64,000 nucleotides of DNA from contig NZ_QMFA01000004.1 in assembly GCF_003285005.1 (NCBI RefSeq), positions 186,001-250,000 of the forward strand, read 5' to 3'. Source of the DNA: Paenibacillus sp. YN15. Its GTDB lineage: Bacteria > Bacillota > Bacilli > Paenibacillales > NBRC-103111. Of this stretch, positions 34,898 to 44,558 are shown in pieces; position 1 is the stretch's first letter, and the number at the start of each line of letters is the position of its first letter. The notes below the pieces were generated by a model. It did no database searches, was not told where the DNA came from, and saw only the letters and a list, made by a program, of their open reading frames with translations. Position numbers and translations under genes: made by a program.

Positions 34898-37119
34898 GAC
34901 CGCACCTCCCCTGCACCGGGAGCGTACAGCTTAACGGCAAATACCTCATAAAACGGCGAGCCATAGGTGGCGCGGAAATCCAGCCGGATGCGCACCACCC
35001 CGCAGGCATCAAGCCGATGGCTGTTCAGCGCAAGGAAATTGTCCCGCACCGCAACGGTCTGACAGCTGCCGTCCGCCAAAGTCAGGGTCACATCATAATC
35101 CTTCACCAGCGTTTCAATGGGATCGTCGAAATGCTCCAGATCCAGCCGGGGATTGAATACCAGCTGAAGCTCCTCCACATCCTTCGGCCCATCAAAGACA
35201 AGCTCCAGCCACTCTTGTCCCTCCGCGCGCCCGGATGCCCACACATGCGGCAGCCCGTGGGGCCGCGAATAGCCGTTGACCGCATTCCCGGGAGCGTACA
35301 TATTTTGCGCGGGAACCACATTCCGGAAGGCGATGCAATGCTCCCACCGCTTCAGCCTCCCCGGCTCCTGCGGGCGGTAGTGGAAGCTGGCAGCGCCGGT
35401 GACCCGTTCTTCATTGGCATACACCGCAAGAGCCTCCATCCCTTCCAGCGCCAGATACAGCTTGTCGTCGGCAGGTCGGCCGCAGCCTATTTCCAGCGTA
35501 ATCCAGCCGTCATAACCTGGCCCAATCTCCATAGCGGTGCGCTTCAGTTCCGTTTCCGGGATATAATTCTCCTTCCGGTTGCCGCCGAACACCGTGATGC
35601 CCAGAGTTTGCGCCCGGTCGGAGCTGTTTCTTACTTGAATGTCCACCCTCTCCAGCCGCTCTGTGCAAACAGGCAGCACCAGACACAGCCCCTGCTCCAG
35701 AGAGAAGGCCCGAGAGGCGTCAGGATTGCTGAATTCCCGCTGCGACGAAGCCTGAACAGTTAGCCCCCGGGCAAAATAAGGGTCCATCTCCTCCCGCAGC
35801 CCAACAATGGTCTGGCCGTCCCGGAGCAGAATCTGCTGAAGCTCGGCCATATGCCAGGCAGCCAGCGCCGACGGGTCCGCGCCGGTTTTGACGCATAATG
35901 CGGCGGCCGTGCCCACCGCCTGCCCCATGCAGCCGCAGGTGGCCATCACCCGGGTGGACCCGAAGGCCACATGGGTGGCGCTGATGTTGCGGCCCGCCAT
36001 CAGCAGATTGGGGACATTGCAGGAGTACAGGCTGCGGAAGGGGATATTGTACATCCCCGGCACAAAGTTCCATGCCGTGGCAGGCCCCTCGTCGTAAATT
36101 CCCTTGGCGGCATGGAGATCCATGGCCCAGCCGCCCACCGCCACAGCATCCTCGAAGGGCGTCTTTTCCGCCAGATCGTTCTGTGTCAGCATATAGTCCC
36201 CCACCAGCCGCCTGGACTCCCGCTTCCCCGGCAGAGGCGATACATAATCCAGAATCACATTATCCACATCATCGAATTCGCCGCTGTTTTTGATATAGTC
36301 CCAAATGCCGAACACCAGCTTCCGCAGCTCCAGGGCAATGTCCTCATTGTCCTTGATAACATCCAGATGCCCGCCGTACTCCAGCCACCATAAGCCCTGA
36401 AGACCATTGGCCTTGCGGGGGATTTTCCGGTGGTTCAGCCCCTTGCGGATGCTCTCGAAGAAGCTCAGCTTTGTAATATCATAGGCAAACTCCGGACGCT
36501 TGAAGGGAACCTTAAAGCCCATATCCCGTGTCTGGAACAAAATGGTATCTCCCATAGTATAGCGGTCCGCCGTCTCCGGGGCCAGGCTTTCCCCAAACTC
36601 GCTCCGGGCCTCCCGTCCCCAGCGGAAATCGGCTCCCGCCTGGTATCCCACCACGGCGTCCCCCGAGCAGTCGATGAAATAAGCGCTTTCGAAGCGGAAT
36701 CTCCGCTCGGAGGCCAGCTGCAGCCCCTCCACCCAGCCGATCCGGCCCTCGTCCATTCCGGTTTCGTATACGGTAGTATTGAGAAAAAGGGCAATATTGG
36801 GCTCCCTCTCCACCATATCCAGCAAGGCCGCATCCGAAAGCGGGGTCATCAGCTTCCGGTTGTACAGCGGATTATAATGGAATATCCGCAGCTTCAGCTC
36901 CTCCACCAGGCCCCCTTCGCGGGCATAATAGGAGGGGCTGTTGCCCAGATAGGCCGAGCCGTTGATATGCACCCTGATTTCGCTGCTGGCATTGCCGCCC
37001 AGCACGGAACGGTCATTGATGAGCGCTACCCGCATTCCGTTCCGCGCCGCGGCAACGGCGGCGCAGATACCGGCAATTCCGCCGCCGATCACCGTAATAT
37101 CCGACTTGATAATCTCCAT
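34894..37119 (-). CDS. FAD-dependent oxidoreductase with C-terminal beta-sandwich domain
   Basis: A 741-residue relative of the protein at 12246-14069. The nucleotide motif is DITVIGGGIAGICAAVAAAR, followed by [16 protein letters not shown]; the second conserved block is [19 protein letters not shown]. Residues about 450-735 form one or two sandwich domains, the last with WLELVFDGPKDVEELQLVFN. The reaction is not known for the family; its position in a sugar-use operon suggests oxidation of a sugar or uronate, which is inference. Start ATG 37119 follows GGAGG at 10 bases. It lies 98 bases after the response-regulator gene and is coupled to the GH28-like gene by ATGA. Confidence 0.84.
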   Translation of the reverse strand: MEIIKSDITVIGGGIAGICAAVAAARNGMRVALINDRSVLGGNASSEIRVHINGSAYLGNSPSYYAREGGLVEELKLRIFHYNPLYNRKLMTPLSDAALLDMVEREPNIALFLNTTVYETGMDEGRIGWVEGLQLASERRFRFESAYFIDCSGDAVVGYQAGADFRWGREARSEFGESLAPETADRYTMGDTILFQTRDMGFKVPFKRPEFAYDITKLSFFESIRKGLNHRKIPRKANGLQGLWWLEYGGHLDVIKDNEDIALELRKLVFGIWDYIKNSGEFDDVDNVILDYVSPLPGKRESRRLVGDYMLTQNDLAEKTPFEDAVAVGGWAMDLHAAKGIYDEGPATAWNFVPGMYNIPFRSLYSCNVPNLLMAGRNISATHVAFGSTRVMATCGCMGQAVGTAAALCVKTGADPSALAAWHMAELQQILLRDGQTIVGLREEMDPYFARGLTVQASSQREFSNPDASRAFSLEQGLCLVLPVCTERLERVDIQVRNSSDRAQTLGITVFGGNRKENYIPETELKRTAMEIGPGYDGWITLEIGCGRPADDKLYLALEGMEALAVYANEERVTGAASFHYRPQEPGRLKRWEHCIAFRNVVPAQNMYAPGNAVNGYSRPHGLPHVWASGRAEGQEWLELVFDGPKDVEELQLVFNPRLDLEHFDDPIETLVKDYDVTLTLADGSCQTVAVRDNFLALNSHRLDACGVVRIRLDFRATYGSPFYEVFAVKLYAPGAGEVRS

Positions 37120-37216
37120 TCGCCTTCAACCTCCATGAGCAGTCTGACCTCATGGTAAGCCTTTTGCAGAAGAATTGTTTACAGGATTTTTCGAAAAACT
37201 CATAGAATTTTGCTTC

Positions 37217-38830
37217 CTATTTCAAACCATGGATCTTTTTGCGGTACTGCTTGGGCGTCATGCCGGTGTACTGCTTGAACAGCTTGCAGAAGTAGCCTTC
37301 ATTGACCACGCCCACCGCCTCGCAAAGCTCCAGAATGGAGTAGTCCCGGGATTGCAGCAGCTCCAGGGACAGCTCGATTTTGCGCCGGTTGATATAGTCC
37401 ACCACTCCCTCCTTTACCGCCCTTTTGAACATGCTGCTGAAATAGGTGGGAGCCAAATTTACATGATCGGCAATGGCCTGAAGGGTCAGGCGCTGCCGCA
37501 GATTCTGCTCGATATAGCGTTTGGCCCGGGTAATCTCCGTCCGTTGGGCCGCATGGCCCGTCTGCAGATGCTCGTAGATAAACCCGCCGATAAACCGGAG
37601 CTGCTCCCGGAAGGTCATGAACGGCCCGGGAAAATCCTCCCCCGCCGGCTCGGTAACGCCCCAGGCCTTCAGCTTGGCGGCAAGATCCCGGTAAAAATCC
37701 CGCAGCATAGGCGCCATAACCGATTGATGGATGCGCCATTCCAGCCCCGCCGTCTCCAGCCCCGCCAGCCGCTCCTCCAGCTCCCCGCGCTCCGCCTCCC
37801 TGTACATCCAGGAGAGAAATTCCGCCAGCTTCCCCTGAAACTCCTCCTTGCGGGCGCTGCTGTGCCGGATGCGGTGGGCCGGGGTAATCACCGCCTTTGG
37901 CTCCCGGTAATAAAAATCCCCGCAGATGTCCGCCGCCTCCGAGTAGCTTTTTTTGACCGCTTCCCATCCCTTGTGCAAACCGCCAAAACCCACGGAAACC
38001 TCCTGGTTCAAAAACTGCTGCATATGCTTCACGATCCGCCGTCCCAGAGCCTGGCAGGTAAACTCCACATCCAGCCCGCTGTGGGTTTTGTCCCAGGCCA
38101 GCATGCCGATATACCGGTTATCGTACAGCTCGGAGGCGGTTCCGGCGCCGAATTCGGCCAGGGTCTCTTCAATGACATTGACGGCGGCATATTTCAAAAT
38201 GCTCTGATCCGCGGCGGAATACTCGCTGCGGAAGCTTTCGTAATGGTTCATCTCCACAATAAAGCAGCAATAGCTGGACTCCAAAAAATAAAACTGCATC
38301 CCGCTGCCGGAATCCGAAGCCCGGCGGGAGGGAATTTCCCCGCGGATCAGCTCGTTGACAAACTGCTTGCGCACCCGGTATTTGTTCTCCTGGACGGTGG
38401 CGCTTAACGACAGCAGCTCATCCTCCTTCTTCTTGATTTCCTGCACTGTGGCGGCAGCCTTGCCCAAGGCCCGCTCCAGATCCTTTTCCCGCAGGGGAAC
38501 CTTGACGATATATTCCAGAATATTGGAGCGGATAGCCCGCTGGGCATATTCAAAGGAGGAATGGGCGGTCAGGAGAATATATTGGGTGCCGGTCAGCTTG
38601 GGCTTCAGCTCCTCGATCATGGTGATCCCGTCCATGTCGGGCATCACGATATCCGACAGGATAATATCCGGCTTAAGCCGCAGCGCCTCCTCCATTCCCC
38701 TGGCTCCGCTGTAGGCTTTGCCGGCAAGGATAAACCGCGGGTCCCGCTGGGCCAGCTCCCGAAAAAACAGCTCCAGTCGCTGGACGATCAAATCCTCGTC
38801 ATCAACAATGAGACAGGTGTAGGTTCTCAT
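37217..38830 (-). CDS. Two-component response regulator, AraC type (YesN-like)
   Basis: A 537-residue regulator. The receiver domain (1-120) has the phospho-acceptor Asp in IILSDIVMPDMDG (about residue 57), preceded by IVDDED acidic residues. A middle region of about 300 residues without a clear fold follows, then a C-terminal AraC double helix-turn-helix (about 430-535). That part shows LTLQAIADHVNLAPTYFSSMF and ILELCEAVGVVNEGYFCKLF. The start at 38830 lies inside the sensor-kinase gene (29-base overlap), with AAGGAG upstream. It likely activates the importer operon when the kinase senses an extracellular saccharide. Confidence 0.92.
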   Translation of the reverse strand: MRTYTCLIVDDEDLIVQRLELFFRELAQRDPRFILAGKAYSGARGMEEALRLKPDIILSDIVMPDMDGITMIEELKPKLTGTQYILLTAHSSFEYAQRAIRSNILEYIVKVPLREKDLERALGKAAATVQEIKKKEDELLSLSATVQENKYRVRKQFVNELIRGEIPSRRASDSGSGMQFYFLESSYCCFIVEMNHYESFRSEYSAADQSILKYAAVNVIEETLAEFGAGTASELYDNRYIGMLAWDKTHSGLDVEFTCQALGRRIVKHMQQFLNQEVSVGFGGLHKGWEAVKKSYSEAADICGDFYYREPKAVITPAHRIRHSSARKEEFQGKLAEFLSWMYREAERGELEERLAGLETAGLEWRIHQSVMAPMLRDFYRDLAAKLKAWGVTEPAGEDFPGPFMTFREQLRFIGGFIYEHLQTGHAAQRTEITRAKRYIEQNLRQRLTLQAIADHVNLAPTYFSSMFKRAVKEGVVDYINRRKIELSLELLQSRDYSILELCEAVGVVNEGYFCKLFKQYTGMTPKQYRKKIHGLK

Positions 38831-40613
38831 CCTCTTGCAGCTCCTTTGTCAATTGTGCGGGAAACCGCGCGCGGACGCAGGTTCCCTGCCCGGGTTGGCT
38901 TCTGATCTCCAGGCCGTAGGGCTCGCCGCAATGCAGTCTGATCCGCTCATGAATATTGTTCATGCCGATCCGCTTCCGTCCGGCCTCCGTCTCCCTGGCT
39001 GCGGGCTTGAGCAGCTGGCCAAGCCTGTCCTCCGGGATGCCCTGGCCCCGGTCGGCTACCTCAATGACGGTAAAGCCCTCCTCCCGGTAAGCCCGGATTT
39101 CGATGGGGCCTTCGATTTGCCCGCCGCTGTAGCCGTGGAAAATGCTGTTTTCCACCATGGGCTGCAAGAGCATCCGAAATACGGGAAAGTCCAGAAGCCC
39201 TTCCTCGATTTCCTCTACCAGCTGGAAGTTCCGGTTGTACCGGATATTCTGGATGGCCACATAATCGGCCACGTTCTGCAGCTCGTAGCGGAGGGCCACC
39301 TCCTCCGAGGCGTCGGAGATGCCGTACTCCAGCAGGGAGATCAGCGCGTCAATCACCACATCCACCTTGTCCAGCTGGCCAAGCCGGGTCACATTGCTGA
39401 TGGAGCCCAGCGTATTGTACAGAAAATGCGGGTTGATCTGGGCCTGCAGCACCTGAATCTCCAGCTTGCGCCGCATGGCGTTATGCGCTTCGGAGCGCTC
39501 CAGCAAATCAGCAATCTGGTTGACCATCCGGTCGAAGGCTCTGGCCAAATCGCCAAATTCATCATCCCGGACGGTGGGCGGCCCCGCCTCCAGATCGCCC
39601 TTTTCCACCCGACGCATCTTCTTCTTCAGCTCCTGCAGCGGATTGCGGATATACTTGGCGATAAAATAAGCAATGGACAGGCTGAGCAGGAGGCCGGACA
39701 GGAGAATGGCCGCGTTGTACTTCTGCAGCCGGGAGAGCGCCGCCTTCAGACGGGATTCATCATTGATGGAGATGATGTGCCAGTTGAATTTTTCTGTAGG
39801 CTGCTTCAAAATGGACACCGGCTTGCCCTCGCGGGTGCGGATTTGCATGCTGGTCCCGCCGGTATCGATGATCTCCAGCCCGGACTTGTCCCCCACGGCA
39901 AAGGTATGCTCCTGCACCTCCTGGGGACCCTTATTATCGGAAAATCCGGCAATGATGTTGCCCGATGCGCTCACCAGGGCCAGATTCAGTTGTTCTTCTT
40001 TATGGATTTTGAACAGGGTGGCCTCAATGGCGTTTAAATCCAGATCCACCGCCACTGCCAGCGGAACGGGAGCGCCGTTCAGATACCGGACCATGGTCAC
40101 GGTCCAGCCGGAATAGACGGACTGGTACGGCTCGCTTACAAACGTGGACCGTTTGTTGCGGTTGGCCGCGTCAAACAGAGGCTTGCGGTCAGGCAAGGCC
40201 TCGTCGAAGATGCGGGTAGGCGTACTCCCGCCAATAATGGATAAATCGCTTTTGATCAGATAAATATTGCTGACATAGTTGCTGTTCATCTCATAGAGCT
40301 GCCGGACCTGATTGCGGATCACCTCCGGGTTCTCCAAATTGGCTTGAACGGAGGTTTCCAGGGAAAACAGAATGGTCTGGAAAGAGGAGAAATTCACCGT
40401 CAGGTACTGGTCCACCTTATCCAGAATCTGCTTGATGTAATAATTGTCGTTGCTTCGGGTTTCCTTCTGAATGTACTGGTAGGAAAGCTGGCTGATCAGG
40501 ATCACGCAGCTTAGCACAAAGGCGAAGCAAAAGAAAAACAGCTTCAGGGGCAGGCTGAGTCTTCTCCGCAATGCTTGTTCTCCCCTTTTTTTGTCCGAGT
40601 CGGTCTCCATCAT
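38802..40613 (-). CDS. Sensor histidine kinase (YesM-like)
   Basis: A 603-residue membrane kinase: helix 1 (about 22-44), extracellular Cache-type sensor domain (45-290), helix 2 (about 300-320), HAMP linker (NPLQELKKKMRRVEKGDLEA), and His_kinase domain. The phospho-accepting His is in QAQINPHFLYNTLGSI. The ATPase domain has an N-box QPMVENSIFHGYSGG and a G-box ADRGQGIPEDRLG. The ATG at 40613 has no clear ribosome binding site. A TTG at 40571 lies 8 bases after AGGGGAG and may be the true start, leaving a shorter cytoplasmic tail. It overlaps the response-regulator gene and follows the binding-protein gene. Confidence 0.9.
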   Translation of the reverse strand: MMETDSDKKRGEQALRRRLSLPLKLFFFCFAFVLSCVILISQLSYQYIQKETRSNDNYYIKQILDKVDQYLTVNFSSFQTILFSLETSVQANLENPEVIRNQVRQLYEMNSNYVSNIYLIKSDLSIIGGSTPTRIFDEALPDRKPLFDAANRNKRSTFVSEPYQSVYSGWTVTMVRYLNGAPVPLAVAVDLDLNAIEATLFKIHKEEQLNLALVSASGNIIAGFSDNKGPQEVQEHTFAVGDKSGLEIIDTGGTSMQIRTREGKPVSILKQPTEKFNWHIISINDESRLKAALSRLQKYNAAILLSGLLLSLSIAYFIAKYIRNPLQELKKKMRRVEKGDLEAGPPTVRDDEFGDLARAFDRMVNQIADLLERSEAHNAMRRKLEIQVLQAQINPHFLYNTLGSISNVTRLGQLDKVDVVIDALISLLEYGISDASEEVALRYELQNVADYVAIQNIRYNRNFQLVEEIEEGLLDFPVFRMLLQPMVENSIFHGYSGGQIEGPIEIRAYREEGFTVIEVADRGQGIPEDRLGQLLKPAARETEAGRKRIGMNNIHERIRLHCGEPYGLEIRSQPGQGTCVRARFPAQLTKELQEDENLHLSHC

Positions 40614-40640
40614 TTCTACACCAGATTAGCACAAAGGCAG

Positions 40641-40672
40641 AAAAAGAGGGACAGTATGATGCCCCTCTCTTT
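40641..40672 (-). terminator. Weak hairpin between binding-protein and kinase genes
   Basis: On the minus strand AGAGGG / CCCTCT followed by TTTTTCTG, just after the binding-protein stop. It may reduce read-through so that the binding protein is made in excess over the regulators. Confidence 0.4.
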
Positions 40673-40677
40673 CCTAT

Positions 40678-42285
40678 TTACTTGATGTAGCCAAGCTCCT
40701 TCAGCTGCGCGGTTACACTGTCCTTGTATTTCTGCAGATCAAATTTGCTCTCCAGCGTCTGGATAAAAGCGTCCCAATTGGTCAGGGGCTCCTTGCCGCT
40801 CATGAATTTCACCAGCATTTCGTTGATGTACCGGACCCGCTCCGCGGATTTGGTGTCATTCGGGTCAGCGGTCAGGCCGGCACCCGGCAGGGTCGGCGCC
40901 ACATACTTCTGGTTGTTCTGGAAAGCCTCAATGGTCTTCGGGCTCTTGAAGCTGAAGTATTCCACATCGTCGCCCCGCCGCGGGAATTTGTAATGGTCGG
41001 ACCAGGCGTACTTGTCTTTTTGCTCCTTGGTCAGATCCGGAGTTTTGTTCTTCGGCTTTCCGTCCACCATGTCCCACTGAATCCCCTTGAGGCCGTAGGC
41101 AAAGTAGGGATACGCTTCCTCATCCGTAAACATGTAATCCAGCAGGGACAGGATGCGGATAATCTTCTCCTTGTCCGCCTTTGCGGAGATGGCCCAGGAG
41201 TTGCTTTGGTAGGTTTTCCGCTCGAGAATCTGATCGCCGCGCGGACCCTTCATCGGCGGAACAATGATCCATTCCGGCACTTCCCCGCCAACCTCCTGCA
41301 TCTTCTGCTGGGCGTCCGGCTCCATCCGGCGGGCATCTCTGACCATAACTCCCACTTTGCCCTTGTACAGCTTTTGGTCCAAAAGATCCGAGGTATTCAT
41401 GGTTACCCAGTCCGGGTCCACCACCTTGGCCTCCATCATCTTGTTGATGTAAGCCAGCGCTTCCTTCATTCTGGAGTCGAGGAACAGGTAGACAGGCTGA
41501 TTGTCCTTAACGTCAATGGCTCCCGGCGGGTTAACCCCGAACATCCACATCAGGGTGTCGAAGCCGTAGGTATTCAGCACCCCTTCTTTATTCATGCCCG
41601 CAATGAAGCCGTAGGTATCCTGCTTGCCGTTGCCGTCCGGATCTTTTTCCGTAAAGGCCTTCATCACCTCGAACAGCTCGTCGGGGGTGGTGGGCACCTT
41701 CAGATTCAGCTTTTTCAGCCAGTCGTTGCGGATGTAGATGCTGTTGATCATGCCGTTTACATTGTCGTAGCCCGGCACGGCCAGAGTTTTGCCTTTATAT
41801 TTCATGGCGTCCCAGGATTCGGCGGTAAAGCGCTTCTTCAAGTTCGGGAATTGGTCCAGATACGGAGTCAAATCCGCCAGAATCCCCTGATCATAATATT
41901 GGGCCAAATCTGTCCGGTTTTTCAGGAAAATCATATCCGGCGTATCGCCCCCGGCAATGAGGGTGTTCAGCTTGGTGGTGGCCTGACCTGCCTGCGGGAT
42001 GATCATGTTAAGGTCAATGTTCACTGCCTTCTCCATCATTTGGCGCTGAACATCCTCCTCCTTGGGCGGAATCGGGGCCGCCGCATTGAAGGTTCCTTGG
42101 TTGAACATGGTGATTTTCAGCTTGGTGGCAAATGGATTGGCCGCCGGGCTTGCACTTGCTCCGGATGACGCAGCGGGGGTCTTAGCGCCTGCATCCTCCT
42201 TGTCCTTGCCTCCGCAGCCCGCCAGGACCGCTCCCAAACCGACTGTTGCCGCCAGCATGGGGAACAAAATCTTTCTTTTTTGCAT
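40678..42285 (-). CDS. Extracellular carbohydrate-binding lipoprotein of ABC importer (LplA type)
   Basis: A 535-residue solute-binding lipoprotein. The signal peptide has lipobox VLAGC (Cys at about 24), a Ser/Ala-rich linker follows, then a family 1 binding fold. Conserved features of the large LplA-like group include NTLIAGGDTPDMIFLKN near residue 107 and the Trp-rich hinge later (LMWMFGVNPPGAIDV). The long size (535) is usual for oligosaccharide-specific members. Start ATG 42285 has AAAGGAGAGG. It follows the two permease genes by 113 bases. There is no ATPase gene in the cluster, so a shared MsmX-type ATPase encoded elsewhere probably drives it. Confidence 0.92.
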   Translation of the reverse strand: MQKRKILFPMLAATVGLGAVLAGCGGKDKEDAGAKTPAASSGASASPAANPFATKLKITMFNQGTFNAAAPIPPKEEDVQRQMMEKAVNIDLNMIIPQAGQATTKLNTLIAGGDTPDMIFLKNRTDLAQYYDQGILADLTPYLDQFPNLKKRFTAESWDAMKYKGKTLAVPGYDNVNGMINSIYIRNDWLKKLNLKVPTTPDELFEVMKAFTEKDPDGNGKQDTYGFIAGMNKEGVLNTYGFDTLMWMFGVNPPGAIDVKDNQPVYLFLDSRMKEALAYINKMMEAKVVDPDWVTMNTSDLLDQKLYKGKVGVMVRDARRMEPDAQQKMQEVGGEVPEWIIVPPMKGPRGDQILERKTYQSNSWAISAKADKEKIIRILSLLDYMFTDEEAYPYFAYGLKGIQWDMVDGKPKNKTPDLTKEQKDKYAWSDHYKFPRRGDDVEYFSFKSPKTIEAFQNNQKYVAPTLPGAGLTADPNDTKSAERVRYINEMLVKFMSGKEPLTNWDAFIQTLESKFDLQKYKDSVTAQLKELGYIK

Positions 42286-42398
42286 GTTGACCTCTCCTTT
42301 ATTTGTTTATATTACCACATCGGAGCGTGGAAGGGCTTGCACCCTTGCCCGCTAAGGGGCGGAAATCACCCCGATGGTATAACCTTCGTTGTTCTTGC

Positions 42399-43268
42399 CT
42401 AACCCTTGATGGAGCCCAGCAGCACACCCTTGGTAAAGTGCTTTTGCAAAAACGGGTATACTACGAGGATCGGCACCGTCGTTACCACCACGGCCGCCAT
42501 TTGCAGCGCGATGGTGCTGACATGCTCTGTGCCTGCGCCTACATCGGCGCTTTGTGATTGGACATTGAGCAGAATGTTGCGCAGGACCACCTGCAAGGGC
42601 ATCAAGCTTGTTTTGTTGATATACACAATGGCATCGAAGTAGCTGTTCCAATGGCCCACGGCATAAAACAGGGACACCGTAGCCATTACGGGCATGGACA
42701 GAGGCAGAATGATTTTCCACAGAGACTGCATTTCGCTGGCTCCGTCCACCCGGGCCGATTCCTCAATTTCACCGGGCAGCTGCTCGAAAAATCCTTTGAT
42801 AATCACCAGATTGAAGGCGCTGATCAGATGGGGCACCACCAGCACCCAGGGGGTATCCAGAAGATGCAGGGAGCGGATCAGCAGATACGATGGAATCAGA
42901 CCGCCGCTGAACATCATGGTAAACACAATAAACATCAGGAAGGGGCCGCGTCCGGGCAAATATTTCTTGGACAGCGGGTAGGCGGCAATGACGGTAAACA
43001 GCATGTTAAGCGCCGTGCCCACAAGCGTCCGGAACAGTGTAACCTTGTAAGCCTGGCCGATGCCTTGGGAGAAAAATACCTCCCTGTAGCCGGCCCATGT
43101 AACGGTTTCGGGAATAATCACAACTCCCTTGCGCAGCACCTCCGATTCGGGGGTCAGGGATACCGCCACCACGTACAGAAACGGAAACAGGCACAGCACG
43201 GATAACACAACCAGTATGAAATAAACCACAACTTTCCCGGTTTTTTCGCCAAACGTCAGATTGACCAT
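42399..43268 (-). CDS. Carbohydrate ABC importer permease (LplC/YtcP type)
   Basis: A 289-residue membrane subunit with six helices. The cytoplasmic EAA loop that contacts the ATPase reads EESARVDGASEMQSLWKIIL, and the chain ends GVLLGSIKG, the usual end of this group. Start ATG 43268 (MVNLTFGEKTG) has GAGGTG eight bases upstream. An in-frame ATG at 43337 lies inside the upstream gene without a site. Only 10 bases separate it from the first permease gene. Partner of the LplB-type permease and the lipoprotein. Confidence 0.92.
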   Translation of the reverse strand: MVNLTFGEKTGKVVVYFILVVLSVLCLFPFLYVVAVSLTPESEVLRKGVVIIPETVTWAGYREVFFSQGIGQAYKVTLFRTLVGTALNMLFTVIAAYPLSKKYLPGRGPFLMFIVFTMMFSGGLIPSYLLIRSLHLLDTPWVLVVPHLISAFNLVIIKGFFEQLPGEIEESARVDGASEMQSLWKIILPLSMPVMATVSLFYAVGHWNSYFDAIVYINKTSLMPLQVVLRNILLNVQSQSADVGAGTEHVSTIALQMAAVVVTTVPILVVYPFLQKHFTKGVLLGSIKG

Positions 43269-43278
43269 CCCTATCACC

Positions 43279-44232
43279 TCACCATATTTGCCCGTCGAAT
43301 TTTTTGGCCATTTTATTGGAAACCAGGACCAACACAAATCCGATCAGGGCCTTGAATAATCCTACCGCCGTCGCCAGCCCTACCCGCAGCCGCTCCAACC
43401 CCTCGCGGTACACCCAGGTATCAATAATATCGATTTTCTCCTGGTTGAAGGTATTGGCGAACATGAAGATCTGGTCAAATCCGGCGTCGAGAATATGGCT
43501 CAGCTTCAGAATCAGCATCAGAATCACCACGCTGCGGATGCCGGGAAGAGTCACATGCCACAGCTGCCTCCACTTGGACGCTCCATCCATACGGGCCGCC
43601 TCATACAGACTGGGATCGATGCCCGCCAGCGCAGCCAGGTAGAGAATGGCTCCCCAGCCAATGTCCTTCCAGATTTCGGACAGAATAATCATCGGTCTTC
43701 CCCATGCAGGCTCGGTCAAAAAGGAGATGGGCGCAAAGCCGTTTTCCTTCAGCAGCATGTTCACCAGTCCGTCCCCCGGAGCCAGCAGGGCCACCATCAG
43801 CCCGTATACAATAACCCAGGACAGGAAGTGGGGCAGATAGGTAATGGTTTGCACAATCCGCTTAAACCACTGGACCGACACCTCGTTCAACAGCAGGGCC
43901 AGGATAATCGGCGCGGAAAAGCCCAGAAGCAGCTTATAGAGGGAGATAATAATGGTGTTGCCCATAATATCCCAAAAGTACACTCCGTTGATGAAATCCC
44001 TGAAGTTGTCCAGCCCTACCCAGGGACTGTCCCATAACCCCAGCACCATGTTGTAATTTTTGAAGGCAATGATAATCCCGGCCATGGGAATGTACTTGAA
44101 TACGGTAAAATAGATCAATGCCGGAAACAGCAAAAGATACATGGTTTTGTATCTGCGTATGGTTTTGAACCTGGATTTGAGGCTGCCCGTCAGACCTCCT
44201 GTTAGCGTGCTTGCCGCCGTTTTCATCTGCAT
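43279..44232 (-). CDS. Carbohydrate ABC importer permease (LplB/YteP type)
   Basis: A 317-residue permease with an N-terminal cytoplasmic tail and six helices. The EAA loop is YEAARMDGASKWRQLWHVTL, and the C-terminus is SNKMAKKFDGQIW, both typical. First structural gene of the importer operon. Start ATG 44232 has ACAGGTGATGAG upstream. The leader in front of it is long and contains two inverted repeats (44259-44345). Confidence 0.92.
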   Translation of the reverse strand: MQMKTAASTLTGGLTGSLKSRFKTIRRYKTMYLLLFPALIYFTVFKYIPMAGIIIAFKNYNMVLGLWDSPWVGLDNFRDFINGVYFWDIMGNTIIISLYKLLLGFSAPIILALLLNEVSVQWFKRIVQTITYLPHFLSWVIVYGLMVALLAPGDGLVNMLLKENGFAPISFLTEPAWGRPMIILSEIWKDIGWGAILYLAALAGIDPSLYEAARMDGASKWRQLWHVTLPGIRSVVILMLILKLSHILDAGFDQIFMFANTFNQEKIDIIDTWVYREGLERLRVGLATAVGLFKALIGFVLVLVSNKMAKKFDGQIW

Positions 44233-44258
44233 CTCATCACCTGTCTGTTATTTTTTGC

Positions 44259-44345
44259 GAAAATGCACGACTGCCGCATTTTCATTCGGGGGCTCCCCCA
44301 AAAGTACCCGGAATTTGCTTCGAAGCGTCTCTTCACTTTTGGGGG
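44259..44345 (-). promoter_or_regulatory. Structured leader in front of the importer operon
   Basis: Two inverted repeats within the 113 bases before the permease start. The outer one pairs CCCCCAAAAGT (44295-44305) with ACTTTTGGGGG (44335-44345), an 11-bp perfect stem, with GCTTCGAAGC nested in its loop. The second pairs GAAAATGC (44259-44266) with GCATTTTC (44276-44283). It could be an operator pair or a folded RNA leader. The rest of 44233-44558 shows no gene. Confidence 0.45.
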
Positions 44346-44502
44346 TTTGTTTTCTATAGCTTAGCATGGGGACAGGGGGCGGTTTTTCTTTGATCTTGCG
44401 ATATTCTTATACGATCTTTAGCAGCAGGCGTGGGGAGGAGGGGACTATCCCGGACCCTGAGGCAAAACACGGGGCTTTCGTGTCCCGATGCGGCGGCCAA
44501 AC

Positions 44503-44528
44503 ACAAAAAAACGGCATTTCTGCCGTTT
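44503..44528 (-). terminator. Terminator of the Gfo/Idh/MocA gene
   Basis: On the minus strand AAACGGCA, GAAA loop, TGCCGTTT, then further Ts, 31 bases after the stop codon at 44559. It separates this operon from the importer operon. Confidence 0.8.
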
Positions 44529-44558
44529 CCGTGATTAAGCTTATGCTGCTGCTCCCCT

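Noticed and set aside
34894-37119. Calling the FAD oxidoreductase a C-glycoside 3-oxidase
   Set aside because: The characterised C-glycoside oxidases are of a different FAD family as far as I know; only the genetic context is similar.
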